Below, in pieces: positions 33,924-43,119 of a stretch of 49,171 nucleotides of DNA; the stretch's first letter is position 1, and each line of letters begins with the position of its first letter. The translations under genes were made by a program, and so were the position numbers. This DNA is from Candidatus Methylaffinis lahnbergensis. Lineage in GTDB: Bacteria > Pseudomonadota > Alphaproteobacteria > Rhizobiales > Beijerinckiaceae. The stretch is taken from NCBI GenBank assembly GCA_002890675.1, contig PEFW01000019.1, forward strand, positions 1-49,171, written 5' to 3'. The notes beneath the pieces are model-generated. The model saw nothing but the letters and a program-made list of their open reading frames with translations. It ran no database searches and had not been told where the DNA came from.

Positions 33924-35177
33924 TCAAGGATTGGTGGGGGTTGCCCCAATTAGGGTTTTGGTATTTATAGCCTGAGTGGTGATTGGAACGCCCTGTACGG
34001 CCAATTCTGTGCCGACTGTCGTCGCTGCCACCTGAGTAACGAACGACAGGATCTTCGAGATATCGTTGGATGGCGCATTCGCCATGAAGATGATGTCATC
34101 GTTGCGCATCTGCAACCTAGTGGCGAGGAAATAGCCGCCGGGATCTTGGAAGCTGATGGAGAAGATGACCGGAACGAGCGGCCTATCGAACCGCGACATG
34201 TCGGCGCCGAGAAGCTGGGCAACTTCGCGGGGCTCCAGACGGTAAAGGAACACCGAGCGTGGATCGGCCGCAAAGTCGGCTAGTCCGCCCGCCTTCGCCA
34301 CGGCTTCGGCGAGATTGAGCCGCCAGGCGTCGAAATTAATCTGGGTTTGCCCCAATCCTGACGTCGTGGACGCGATGTTGCCGGTCGCCCCAAAGGCTAT
34401 GAACTTCTGCTGTTCTTGATAGACATAGATCCGGTCGCCCGGCAAAATATAGATGTTATTGTTTGCATTCATCACGAGATTCTCGAACGGCACGGTGGCG
34501 CGGCGTCCGCCCCGCTCGAGCATGACCCAGCTCGCATAACCTGGTCCGGAGATGCCGCCCGCGCGGGTGATGGCGTCGAGAACGCGGTCTCCCGCGCCCG
34601 AGGCCGGAACCGCGAAGCGAAGCGGCGTATTCACCGAGCCGACCACGCTGATCAGCGAGGTCCGCTGCTGCGACAAGGCCACTATGACTTGAGGTTCGAT
34701 CGCCCGGTTCTTGATCTTCTCTACGATTTCGTTTTGGATCTGGACATTGGTGCGGCCAGCGGCCTTGATCAATCCGGCGAAGGGAATAGTGATATTACCG
34801 GTGCTGTCTACCATTTGGTCCGGAAGGCTCACGAAATTGCCAGAACGCGCACCCGCTTCGACGGGGATGAACAAACCTCCCGACGACGCTTCGAAAATCG
34901 TGACCGAGACGACATCGCCGATGCCGAACGTGATGTTGACCGATGGGCGCCGGTCCGTGAAGGCGCCCGCAAGGCCTTTCGGCTCATGGGCGGCGAGAAT
35001 GTCGATGGTCTCGGGGGTAAGCTTGATCAAGGCGTAGGGGACGGTCTCAGAGATTCCGCTCCGAATAGTGGCTGAGATGGGTCCAGACTCTGGAAAGAAA
35101 CTGGACGGTGAACAGCCGCCGACCCCCAGCAGGGATAGGGTGAGGAAGGAGAAAAAGCCGCACCGCAAGCCGAACAT
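33924..35177 (-). CDS. Polysaccharide export lipoprotein, Wza/OPX type
   Basis: A 417-residue outer-membrane exporter subunit. A lipoprotein signal ends at LGVGGC (Cys22). The polysaccharide-export domain follows with FGIGDVVSVTIFEASSGGLF, the family opening, and FVSLPDQMVDSTGNITIPFAG; a soluble-ligand-binding repeat has SVVGSVNTPLRFAVPASGAG and ITRAGGI, and a second one lies near residue 255-330. The C-terminus does not show an obvious amphipathic barrel helix. Such proteins form the channel for capsule or exopolysaccharide with a Wzc-type partner, which is absent here. It is a single gene, opposite in direction to aroKB. Confidence 0.9.
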   Translation of the reverse strand: MFGLRCGFFSFLTLSLLGVGGCSPSSFFPESGPISATIRSGISETVPYALIKLTPETIDILAAHEPKGLAGAFTDRRPSVNITFGIGDVVSVTIFEASSGGLFIPVEAGARSGNFVSLPDQMVDSTGNITIPFAGLIKAAGRTNVQIQNEIVEKIKNRAIEPQVIVALSQQRTSLISVVGSVNTPLRFAVPASGAGDRVLDAITRAGGISGPGYASWVMLERGGRRATVPFENLVMNANNNIYILPGDRIYVYQEQQKFIAFGATGNIASTTSGLGQTQINFDAWRLNLAEAVAKAGGLADFAADPRSVFLYRLEPREVAQLLGADMSRFDRPLVPVIFSISFQDPGGYFLATRLQMRNDDIIFMANAPSNDISKILSFVTQVAATTVGTELAVQGVPITTQAINTKTLIGATPTNP

Positions 35178-35834
35178 GAATTTCCCCGGGAAGAACTTTC
35201 AATCACACTAGCCGAAAACAGCGGCCGAAGCGAGCGCAGCCGAGCCATATTCCTGTGCTACGGCACAGTATCCGCGGCACCGTTGCAATTTTAGCACAGC
35301 CTCACCCGCGTGCCCCCAACGCAGAGGGAACTCTAAGAGTGGCTTGGTAGCCGAAAGCCCACTTGCCTGTTGGCTTAGCCATCGTCCTGCGTCTTCAACA
35401 ATGGGCAAGGTCGAAATTCGCAAAACTCACGCGAACGGCACACCACGTCCACCTCGTTGGTCACCGAAGACGGCCCCGGATTTCATAACGAGGGGCTCGA
35501 CAATGTAAAGTGCAAGACGGAATTGCGCTTTTTGCCGCCGCCCTCTCGTCTTGCGACAAATCGCGCGGTGTTTGACTTCGAGCTTGCGCCCAATTCAGGG
35601 AGGTCGCTCTTTATCACGGTTCTTTGCGAGGACAGGCACGAGCCACGGATTGATCCCTTTGAATTTGCCTTCCGGACGCGGCGCCTTTTTGTTCCTAAAA
35701 CACACGCAAGAACAACGGCGTGCGAGGGGCGTTTTTCCCTGCCGCGGCGGATGCCGAAGGGGCGCCAGGCCCGAAAGGAAGGAAGCCCAAAAGTCCCATT
35801 TAAATCGGGCACGTCGCCGTGCTACACTTACAAG
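35178..35834. other. Divergent intergenic region without a supportable gene
   Basis: These 657 bases separate the export lipoprotein gene (minus) from aroKB (plus). The aroKB frame stays open back to 35457, but that part has none of the features of shikimate kinase and I read it as non-coding. A weak promoter pair, TTTAAA with TACACT 18 bases later, lies just before the aroKB start and would give a nearly leaderless mRNA. I see no RNA gene or repeat here. Confidence 0.4.
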
Positions 35835-37634
35835 ATGAGCGGCGGCGGCGCATCGGGAGCCGAGACAGAGACGGACCGCGCGCGTATCCGGCGCGCGGAC
35901 TTGCTCGTGTCGGCGCTTGGGCGGCGCTCGATTGTCCTCATCGGACTCATGGGATCGGGCAAGACCTCGACCGGCCGACGTCTCGCGCAGGAACTTGGCC
36001 TCGAATTCGTCGATGCCGATGAGGAGATCGAAGCTGCGGCGCGCCTGTCGATCACCGAAATTTTCGCGCGGCACGGAGAGGACGCTTTCCGCGACGGAGA
36101 GCGCCGCGTCATGTCGCGTCTCTTGCGCGACGGCCCGCGTGTGCTTGCGAGTGGCGGCGGCGCCTTCATGAACGAGGGGACAAGGGCCAAGATCGCCTTG
36201 TCTGGAATATCGGTTTGGCTTAAAGCGGATCATGACGTGCTCTGGCGCCGCGTGCGCAAACGCTCGCATCGTCCGCTTCTGCAAGGCGGCGACCCGGAGC
36301 AAACCCTGCGGACGCTTTTGGAACAGCGTTATCCGGTCTACGCCCTGGCCGACGTCGCCATCGTTTCGCGGGATGGGCCGCATGAACTCGCGGTCGAGGA
36401 GATTATTGCGAGCATCGAGTGTTTTTTGCGATCTTCGCCCGACCTGGCACCGCTAGCAAGGCCAAAAAACGTTACCGTTTCGCATCAGCAACAGGGCGCC
36501 GGCCCGCAACAATTTTCGAGCCAGGCGCAAGTCAGCGTGGAGCTTGGCGCGCGGACTTATACGATTTTGATTGGCGCGGGGCTGATCGCGGAAGCCGGAA
36601 ACCATATTCGCCGGTTAGCCCCTCGGGCGGCTTGCGCGATCGTCACCGACGAAAATGTCGCCAAACTGCATTTGCCTACCCTCGAACGGGCCCTCGACGA
36701 AGCTTTCGTCCGCCATTCAAGGGTGGTTGTGGCACCAGGCGAAGGGTCGAAATCCCTCGCTGAATATGCCCGCGTATGCAACGCCCTGATCGGTGCGAAA
36801 CTTGAACGCGGCGATGTCGTCGTCGCGCTTGGCGGCGGCGTCATCGGCGATCTTGCGGGTTTTGCCGCGGCGACGGTCCGGCGCGGGATGCGCTTCATTC
36901 AGGTGCCGACAACGCTTTTGGCCAAGGTCGATTCGTCGGTGGGCGGCAAGACCGGAATCAACTCCCCGCATGGCAAGAATTTGATCGGCGCCTTCCATCA
37001 GCCTTTGCTCGTTATCGCGGACACCGATACGCTTGAAACATTGCCGCCGCGCGAATTTCGCGCTGGCTATGCCGAAATCGTCAAATACGGTCTCATTGGC
37101 GACGCCGGATTCTACGCCTGGCTGGAAGCCAATTGGCGCGCGGTCTTCGCGGGGGGAGCCACGCGCGTTCATGCGATCGCGACGAGCTGCAAGGCCAAGG
37201 CGGTGATTGTCGCGCGCGACGAGTATGACGAGGGCGAACGGGCGCTGCTCAATCTTGGCCATACCTTTGGCCATGCGCTCGAGCGCCTCACCTCCTATGA
37301 TGGAGCAAGGCTCGTGCATGGCGAGGCGGTCGCGATTGGCATGGCTTGCGCGTTCCGCTTCTCGGCGCGCGTTGGGCTTTGCGGCGTGCAGGACCAAGCG
37401 AGAGTCGAAGCGCATCTGCAAGAGGTTGGCCTACCTGTACGCATGGCTGGCATCCCTGGCTGGAACGTCGGCCCCGAAGCGATCCTCGGAGCCATGTATC
37501 AGGATAAAAAGGTCGCGCATGGCGCCCTCACCTTTATCCTTGCGCGGGCAATCGGCGATTGCTTCATAGCCAAAAATATCGAAGCCAGCGAGATCCTCGG
37601 CTTCCTTCAAGATGAACTGAATATAGGACATTAA
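35835..37634 (+). CDS. aroKB: Fused shikimate kinase / 3-dehydroquinate synthase
   Basis: A 599-residue cytoplasmic protein carrying two shikimate-pathway enzymes. Residues about 30-200 are shikimate kinase, with Walker A GLMGSGKTSTGRRLA, the substrate-binding FVDADEEIE and LASGGGAF. A Gln/Ser-rich linker (about 205-235) leads to 3-dehydroquinate synthase (235-595) with GGGVIGDLAGFAAATVRRG, VDSSVGGKTGIN, NLGHTFGHALE and HGEAVAIGMA. The two are usually neighbouring separate genes; here no stop lies between them. ATG 35835 begins the kinase part although its ribosome site is weak. A CorC-like gene follows four bases after the stop, a conserved neighbour. Confidence 0.93.
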   Translation: MSGGGASGAETETDRARIRRADLLVSALGRRSIVLIGLMGSGKTSTGRRLAQELGLEFVDADEEIEAAARLSITEIFARHGEDAFRDGERRVMSRLLRDGPRVLASGGGAFMNEGTRAKIALSGISVWLKADHDVLWRRVRKRSHRPLLQGGDPEQTLRTLLEQRYPVYALADVAIVSRDGPHELAVEEIIASIECFLRSSPDLAPLARPKNVTVSHQQQGAGPQQFSSQAQVSVELGARTYTILIGAGLIAEAGNHIRRLAPRAACAIVTDENVAKLHLPTLERALDEAFVRHSRVVVAPGEGSKSLAEYARVCNALIGAKLERGDVVVALGGGVIGDLAGFAAATVRRGMRFIQVPTTLLAKVDSSVGGKTGINSPHGKNLIGAFHQPLLVIADTDTLETLPPREFRAGYAEIVKYGLIGDAGFYAWLEANWRAVFAGGATRVHAIATSCKAKAVIVARDEYDEGERALLNLGHTFGHALERLTSYDGARLVHGEAVAIGMACAFRFSARVGLCGVQDQARVEAHLQEVGLPVRMAGIPGWNVGPEAILGAMYQDKKVAHGALTFILARAIGDCFIAKNIEASEILGFLQDELNIGH

Positions 37635-37638
37635 CGTC

Positions 37639-38952
37639 ATGAACGGCGCGGGTGCCGGCGTTCTACAAGTCGATGTTTGGCTCGCGATCGCAACCATCCT
37701 CTTATGCGTAGCGCTATCGGCGTTTTTCGCGGCTTCGGAGACGGCACTCACCGCCGCCTCCCGAGCGCGCATGCATGCCTTGGAGAAAAATGGCGACCGG
37801 CGCGCGGCTCTGGTCAACCGGCTTCTAGCGAGCCGGGCGCGGCTGATTGGCACGACGCTTCTCGGCAACACGCTCGTCAATATAGGCGCATCGGCGTTTA
37901 CGACTAGCATCCTCGTCGCACTTGCCGGCGCGCGCGGCGCGCTCTACGCGACCGGGCTCATGACCGTACTTCTGCTCGTTTTCGCCGAAGTGATGCCGAA
38001 AACCGTGGCAATCAATTACCCCGACCGCACGTCGCTTCTAGTCGCTCGCGCGATATCGTTTTTCGTCGCCATCTTCGGGCCTGTCCTCATCGGCGTCGAA
38101 GTTTTCGTGCGCGGATTTTTGAAGATCGCCGGGGTCGATACGAGCCACCGGCAATCGATTCTGTCCGGGCACGAAGAACTGAAAAGCGCGGTAGATATTC
38201 TGCATCGGGAGGGCGGCGTCGGACGTTCCGACCGCGACATGTTCGGCGGCCTGCTCGATCTTCGCGATCTCGAAGTGTCGGACGTTATGGTTCATCGCAC
38301 CAAGATGCTCGCCCTCAACGCCGATTTATCTCCGCAAGATCTGATACGCGAGGTGGCCGCCGCGCCTTATTCGCGGCTGCCGCTCTGGCGCGGCGAACCG
38401 GAAAATATCGTCCGCGTGCTGCATGCCAGGGATCTTTTGCGCGCGCTCGACGCGGCCGGCGGCGAGGTCAAGGATTTCAAAATCGAAAGCATCGCGCTCG
38501 AACCTTGGTTCGTGCCGGAAACGACCCCGGTTCAGGATCAGCTCCAAGCGTTCTTGAAACGCAAGACTCATTTTGCCCTCGTGGTCGACGAATATGGCGT
38601 GGTCATGGGACTTGTCACGTTAGAGGACATTCTCGAGGAAATCGTCGGCGATATCGCCGACGAGCACGATCTTATCGTTCAAGGCGTGCGCTTGATGTCC
38701 GACGGCTCAGCGATCGTTGAAGGCTCCGTGCCGATCCGCGATCTCAACCGCGCCATGGCCTGGGATCTGCCGGACGAGGAAGCCACCACGATCGCCGGTC
38801 TTGTCATCAATGAGGCGCGCGCCATCCCGGAGCCGGGACAGGTGTTCAGTTTCCATAATTTCCGCTTCGAAGTGTTGCGCAAGACGCGCAACCGGATCAC
38901 GTCGCTCAAAATCATGCCCGTGGAACCGGGCGAAGGTGCTCCGAGCGATTAG
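37639..38952 (+). CDS. HlyC/CorC (CNNM-like) transporter with CBS pair
   Basis: A 437-residue membrane protein. Residues 9-190 form the DUF21 domain with four helices (AIATILLCVALSAFFAASET, then the conserved AE-x-PKT in FAEVMPKTVAI). Two CBS domains (about 207-330) include VDEYGVVMGLVTLEDILEEI. The CorC/HlyC C-terminal domain follows (VEGSVPIRDLNRAMAWDLP). The family is tied to Mg2+/Co2+ efflux and to haemolysin-like genes of uncertain role. It starts four bases after aroKB, so they are likely cotranscribed. It converges on pth with one base between the stop codons. Confidence 0.92.
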   Translation: MNGAGAGVLQVDVWLAIATILLCVALSAFFAASETALTAASRARMHALEKNGDRRAALVNRLLASRARLIGTTLLGNTLVNIGASAFTTSILVALAGARGALYATGLMTVLLLVFAEVMPKTVAINYPDRTSLLVARAISFFVAIFGPVLIGVEVFVRGFLKIAGVDTSHRQSILSGHEELKSAVDILHREGGVGRSDRDMFGGLLDLRDLEVSDVMVHRTKMLALNADLSPQDLIREVAAAPYSRLPLWRGEPENIVRVLHARDLLRALDAAGGEVKDFKIESIALEPWFVPETTPVQDQLQAFLKRKTHFALVVDEYGVVMGLVTLEDILEEIVGDIADEHDLIVQGVRLMSDGSAIVEGSVPIRDLNRAMAWDLPDEEATTIAGLVINEARAIPEPGQVFSFHNFRFEVLRKTRNRITSLKIMPVEPGEGAPSD

Positions 38953-38953
38953 C

Positions 38954-39550
38954 CTATGTCAGTGCCGCCTTGCCAAATCCGGCGGTTTCCATGGCCTGAT
39001 GAATCCTGCATTGAAATGCTTCGTCCTCGCCCTTGGCCAAAAGCCCGGCATGGGCCGCAATGGCGTTGCACAAAGCCTCGACCCAAGGGATGTCCGCCTT
39101 GGCGAATTCGCTCAGCACATAATTATGCACCAGCGCCTTGTCGCCGGGATGGCCAATGCCGATCCGCACGCGCCGGTACTCGTTGCCGAGATGCTCGGTC
39201 AGGGATCTAAGGCCGTTATGGCCGGCGTTGCCGCCGCCAGTCTTGACCCTCACCTTGCCCGGCGGCAGATCGAGCTCGTCGTGAAAGACGACGATGCGGG
39301 ACGGATCGATTTGATAATAACGCGCCGCTTCGCCGGCGGAACGGCCGGATTCATTCATGTAAGTTTGAGGCTTGAGCAGAATCACGCGCTCGCCTTCGAG
39401 CACGATCTCGGTGACGAGGCCTTGAAAGCGCGCGCGGGACCCCGGCGCCCGATAGTCGCGCGCGATTGCATCGAGAGCCATGAAGCCGGCATTGTGGCGA
39501 TGGCCGGCAAAGGCCTTTCCCGTATTGCCAAGGCCGGCGAAGAGAAGCAT
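38954..39550 (-). CDS. pth: Peptidyl-tRNA hydrolase
   Basis: A 198-residue enzyme that frees tRNA from dropped-off peptidyl-tRNA. The start LLFAGLGNTGKAFAGHRHN keeps the key Asn and the catalytic His (in RHNAG). The usual GNPG is GNTG here, a small departure. Other family blocks are LLKPQTYMNESGRS and VFHDELDLPPGKVRVK, then GGGNAGHNGLRS. It follows rplY on the same strand with 62 bases between, the standard rplY-pth pair. Confidence 0.96.
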   Translation of the reverse strand: MLLFAGLGNTGKAFAGHRHNAGFMALDAIARDYRAPGSRARFQGLVTEIVLEGERVILLKPQTYMNESGRSAGEAARYYQIDPSRIVVFHDELDLPPGKVRVKTGGGNAGHNGLRSLTEHLGNEYRRVRIGIGHPGDKALVHNYVLSEFAKADIPWVEALCNAIAAHAGLLAKGEDEAFQCRIHQAMETAGFGKAALT

Positions 39551-39612
39551 GGCGCCCGCTCGGAAGCTTTACTAAAGTTCGCGCGCAAAAATCCGGGCAC
39601 AATCGCGCGACG

Positions 39613-40332
39613 CTATTTCTTGCCCTTTGGCGGGGCTTTGGCCGCGGCAGCAACCGGCGCGGCGGCAGGCTCGGCGGTCTTCCCCTTGGCGTCCGGCGCC
39701 GGCGCCGCGGCGGCGGCCGTTGCTGTTGCTGCCGCTGGGGCCGCGGCCGTTGTCTCTTCCGCGGCAACGAGCGGTGGCGCGATCGTCGCGATCGTGAAAT
39801 CGCGTTCGCGCTGGGTCAGCTTGCAACCTTCCGGCAGGAGAATCGCGTCAATGTGCACCGAGTCGTTGATTTGTAAAGACGCGAGATCGGCGACGACCGC
39901 CTCGGGAATGGCATCCGCCGGAACCCGCACGGCGATCGCGTGACGCACAATGTTCAAGCTGCCGCCCTTCTTGAGGCCGGGGCAGATATCCTGATTGATG
40001 AAATGCACGGGCACCTCTACACGCAGGCTCGCCCCCGGCTTCAGGCGGAGGAAATCGACATGAAGCGGCTGATCCTTGATGGGATCGAGCTGGTAATCGC
40101 GCGGGATGACCCGCTGCTTGGCGCCGTCCACATCGAGCTCGAAGATCGTGGTCAGGAAATGCCCAGCGTAGATTAACTTGTTCAATTCGCGATAGTCGAG
40201 CGAGACCGGCGCGGCGGCATCGCCGCCCCCGTAGATCACGCCCGGAATACGGCCTTGACGGCGCACGCCGCGGGCGGCCCCCTTGCCTGTCCCGTCGCGC
40301 GCCATGGCGTTCAGGGTTTTCGTCCCGGCCAT
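39613..40332 (-). CDS. rplY: Ribosomal protein bL25 (long Ctc form)
   Basis: A 239-residue 5S rRNA-binding protein of the large subunit. The L25 domain (about 1-95) shows [20 protein letters not shown] and VIYGG, and the TL5/Ctc beta domain follows ([21 protein letters not shown], split as [11 protein letters not shown] and LRVEVPVHF). The last 45 residues are an Ala/Pro/Lys-rich tail, common in alphaproteobacteria. A strong promoter lies 70-100 bases upstream. It is followed by pth. Confidence 0.96.
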   Translation of the reverse strand: MAGTKTLNAMARDGTGKGAARGVRRQGRIPGVIYGGGDAAAPVSLDYRELNKLIYAGHFLTTIFELDVDGAKQRVIPRDYQLDPIKDQPLHVDFLRLKPGASLRVEVPVHFINQDICPGLKKGGSLNIVRHAIAVRVPADAIPEAVVADLASLQINDSVHIDAILLPEGCKLTQRERDFTIATIAPPLVAAEETTAAAPAAATATAAAAAPAPDAKGKTAEPAAAPVAAAAKAPPKGKK

Positions 40333-40408
40333 TTGGGTGTCCTTGAGATTGCGATGCTAACGTATCGTGCGCCCACGCCTCCAGGGGTGCCGGAAGGGAC
40401 GCAGGGCG

Positions 40409-40437
40409 CTTATAGCGGCGTGCCCGCGCGCTTGCAA
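40409..40437 (-). promoter_or_regulatory. Promoter of rplY-pth
   Basis: On the minus strand TTGCAA (40437-40432) and TATAAG (40414-40409) are separated by exactly 17 bases. The rplY start codon is 77 bases downstream of the -10 element, leaving a leader of about 70 bases. Confidence 0.75.
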
Positions 40438-40728
40438 TGTTTCACGCGGCTCGTTTCCGTTAATCCGGGTGTGCCAGGATAGGCTCAGTATTTGGGTTAG
40501 TATTTGAACCCAGATGACTGTCGGCGGGCACGCAAATGCCCGAGGCGCATTTCCGTCGTTACAACTGTGTACTTAGTAAGGGCGCGCGGTGAGCTTTCCG
40601 GCGACAACTGGAATGGCAATATCTGAGAGTGTATATTGACATCAATTTCGCGCGGCGATCAAATCAGTTTCAAGAAAATGGTTGCGTAGGCTTTTTTTTG
40701 GAATCGCAACGGGAGAAGGGGGCCAGTC
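40438..40728 (+). other. Intergenic region holding a plus-strand promoter
   Basis: No gene is visible. GC content drops here compared with the flanks. TTGACA at 40636-40641 and TCAAAT at 40659-40664, 17 bases apart, make a good candidate promoter for the hypothetical gene starting at 40729. Confidence 0.5.
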
Positions 40729-41468
40729 ATGCCGAAACCGCTGATGATCTTCATTGCCGCCGGTTTCCTGATCGCAGGCATCTTCGTGGTTTTTCATCGC
40801 CCTGGACCCTGTGCTTCGATCATGGAGCAGACCTCTCAGAAGTTGAACCTCAGCGTGGATGTCATCAAGGCTAAGGGTGCACTGGTGATCGGTGGGGAAA
40901 AGGTTCAAGACGTTTCCGACGGGGCTCGCAAAGTCGGCGAGCATCTCACGGCGTGTTGCCAGACGCAGCACAGCGAACCTCCCCTGCCGCCGGATCAGTA
41001 TCTGGCCTGTGTCAACGGGGCGAAAAACTATGAAGCAAAGATCGTGCAGGTTTCGAACGTCATTATAGAAGCGGAGGAAGGAAAACTTGAGGTCGCGGAG
41101 CAGAAAGCCGCGGAAGCGAAGTCGGCTGACCGGCAACCTCTATTGATAACCCCAAGCCATGGACGGAAGCAAAGGCCGTCATCAAGCTTAAAAATAGTAA
41201 AACCGTTACAATGGATGCAAAAACGGTTTCAACCTATACCGACTGTGGAGGTGACGGGCTACACTTAGATTACGGGCAAAAAATTCTATTTAAGAATATG
41301 CAAAGTTTTTCCGTGCTTGATGAAACGCCAACAATAGAATTTGTACCTCTTAACGGGGAACATTTGACAGGCCACGTTAGTTCCGATTGTATTATTAGGG
41401 CAAACAATGAGTTTGGCCCTTTCGAAGCAAATGTCCGTACAGTCGAACGCGTGGAGTTCGGCCGTTGA
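40729..41468 (+). pseudogene. Hypothetical membrane-anchored protein, probably frameshifted
   Basis: The first frame (ATG 40729, with GGAGAAGGGGG upstream) gives an N-terminal anchor (LMIFIAAGFLIAGIFVVF) and a soluble region with CCQTQHS and a predicted helix VSNVIIEAEEGKLEVAEQ. After about 41130 its sequence loses character, while the neighbouring frame takes up with SIDNPKPWTEAKAVIKLKNS and runs through TDCGGDGLHLDYGQKILF to a TGA at 41466-41468. The total of 740 bases becomes divisible by three with one added base, which suggests a single 246-residue protein broken by a one-base loss. Two overlapping genes are the alternative. Base composition is more AT-rich than the neighbours, hinting at a foreign origin. 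I do not recognise a family. Confidence 0.5.
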
Positions 41469-41735
41469 GACCATGACTCATCAGATCGTTACACCGCGAG
41501 TTGGCAGATTGCGATCTCGGTCTTGCAATTGCCTATCGAGGGGAAATTTGCCTGCATGTGAATGACCGAGGCGCATAGTTTGCGCCGATATAAGGTGATA
41601 CCGCTAAGGAGAGCACGGCCGTAAACGTGGTAATCGCGGGGCATTTATGCGACGTATTTTCTTCTCCGCGGGTGCCCAAGGCATTAACGAGGTTCGCGCG
41701 GGCCGTTAAACCCCTTCTCCGCGATCGCGCGAACA

Positions 41736-42743
41736 ATGCGTATTCTCGTCACCGGCAGCGCCGGCTTCATAGGTTTTCACATGGCTCGCCGTCTTCTCGA
41801 CGAAGGCCATGAAGTCGCCGGCATCGATGGGTTTACGCCCTATTACGACCGCAACCTCAAGCTACGCCGGCATGACATATTGCTGCAAAGGCCGGGCTAT
41901 GCCGGCCACGAGGCGATGCTCGAGGATCGCGCGGCATTGCAAAGGATTTACGGCGACGGGTTTGATGCGGTCTACCATTTCGCCGCGCAGGCGGGGGTGC
42001 GCTACAGCCTCGACAATCCGCGCGCCTATATCGACGCCAATCTGACCGGAACCTTCAATCTCCTAGAGTTGATGCGCCATGCGCCACCGGCGCATGCCCT
42101 GTTGGCTTCGACATCCTCGGTCTATGGGGCCGACGCGAAGGTCCCATTTCGCGAGACCGGCCGGGCCGATCACCCGTTGACGCTCTATGCCGCCTCGAAA
42201 AAGGCGAACGAGGAGATGGCCCATGCGTATAGCCATCTCTTCAAAATCCCGATCACGATGTTGCGATTTTTCACCGTCTACGGCCCCTGGGGCCGCCCGG
42301 ACATGGCGCTTTTCAAATTTGCCGCCGCGCTTTTCGAGGGTCGCCCAATCGATGTCTATAATCATGGGAAAATGAGCCGGGATTTTACCTATATCGACGA
42401 TCTCGTCGAAGCGATGCTCCGGCTCATTGGCCATGCGCCGGCCCAGGTCGAAGGAAGAGCCGCGCCCCTTCCCGTTGACAGCCTATCCCCCGTCGCGCCT
42501 TGGCGGGTCGTCAACATCGGTGCCGAGACACCGGTCGCGCTCATGGATTTCGTCGCCGCCGTCGAGGCCGCGACCGGAGTACGGGCGAAGTGCAATTTCA
42601 TGGCGATGCAGCAAGGCGATGTTCCAGACACCTTCGCCGACACTTCGCTGCTTTTGGCTCTGACTGGTTTTGCCCCAAAAACGCAGCTGAAAGAAGGAAT
42701 TAAGGCTTTCATTGCGTGGTACCACGATTATTTCGGCTTTTGA
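41736..42743 (+). CDS. NAD-dependent epimerase, UDP-glucuronate 4-epimerase-like
   Basis: A 335-residue short-chain dehydrogenase/reductase of the extended type. The NAD site is GSAGFIGFHMARRL near the N-terminus, followed by GIDGFTPYYDRNLK, which is typical of UDP-glucuronate epimerases. STSSVYGAD supplies the catalytic Ser/Thr and YAASKKANEEM the Tyr-x3-Lys pair; FFTVYGPWGRPDMALFKF is the conserved late block. The product UDP-galacturonate feeds surface polysaccharides. An inverted repeat (GGCGCA/TGCGCC, 41570-41586) lies upstream in the 267-base gap. No other sugar gene adjoins it. Confidence 0.9.
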   Translation: MRILVTGSAGFIGFHMARRLLDEGHEVAGIDGFTPYYDRNLKLRRHDILLQRPGYAGHEAMLEDRAALQRIYGDGFDAVYHFAAQAGVRYSLDNPRAYIDANLTGTFNLLELMRHAPPAHALLASTSSVYGADAKVPFRETGRADHPLTLYAASKKANEEMAHAYSHLFKIPITMLRFFTVYGPWGRPDMALFKFAAALFEGRPIDVYNHGKMSRDFTYIDDLVEAMLRLIGHAPAQVEGRAAPLPVDSLSPVAPWRVVNIGAETPVALMDFVAAVEAATGVRAKCNFMAMQQGDVPDTFADTSLLLALTGFAPKTQLKEGIKAFIAWYHDYFGF

Positions 42744-43119
42744 GGGCGTAGCCATGACATTGGCCGGGCTTTGGCCCGTGCTTAGAGCGCGTCCCGATAA
42801 ATGGAACCATTCGATCGAAAAAGGCGGAACTCAAAATCAAAGAGTCGGAGCATGCTGGAATCGAAAAAGCCGAGCTATTTTCGGGATACGCTTGTCTTAT
42901 GACTTTTGCGTCGGTTTCGACGAAGATGGGCTGCCACCGGCGAGGCGCGAACTCGCCGGCGGAGGGAGGGGACGGGCGCGAGAGCGGGAGAGCGACTTCC
43001 TCGATCCGCGACTATTAACGGGCTTGATTGAAGACCGGTTCGGCCGTCATGCACCGCCTGCCCCGCGCTGGCCGGCCAGTCAAATTGCGACGGAACGGCC
43101 CTTTTATGCGGCAACCGGT
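42744..43119. other. Gene-free interval with a repeat remnant
   Basis: A short GC hairpin (GGCCGGGC-TTT-GGCCCGT) follows the epimerase stop and could slow transcription. About 42779-42852 resembles an interspersed non-coding repeat of Hyphomicrobiales (blocks AGAGCGCGTCCCGAT, ATTCGATCGA and AGTCGGAGCATGC). The rest holds no frame with family features. The TetR gene ends at 43120. Confidence 0.4.

Noticed and set aside
33742..33975. 77-residue plus-strand frame in the candidate RNA region
   Set aside because: It crosses the terminator hairpin and runs into the export gene; no family features.
35457..35834. N-terminal extension of the aroKB frame
   Set aside because: The 126 extra residues have no shikimate kinase features and a composition unlike the rest; the ATG at 35835 begins the conserved part.
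40436..40452. TGTTTCACG as half of a parS site
   Set aside because: The second half (CGGCTCGTT) does not match, so there is no palindrome.
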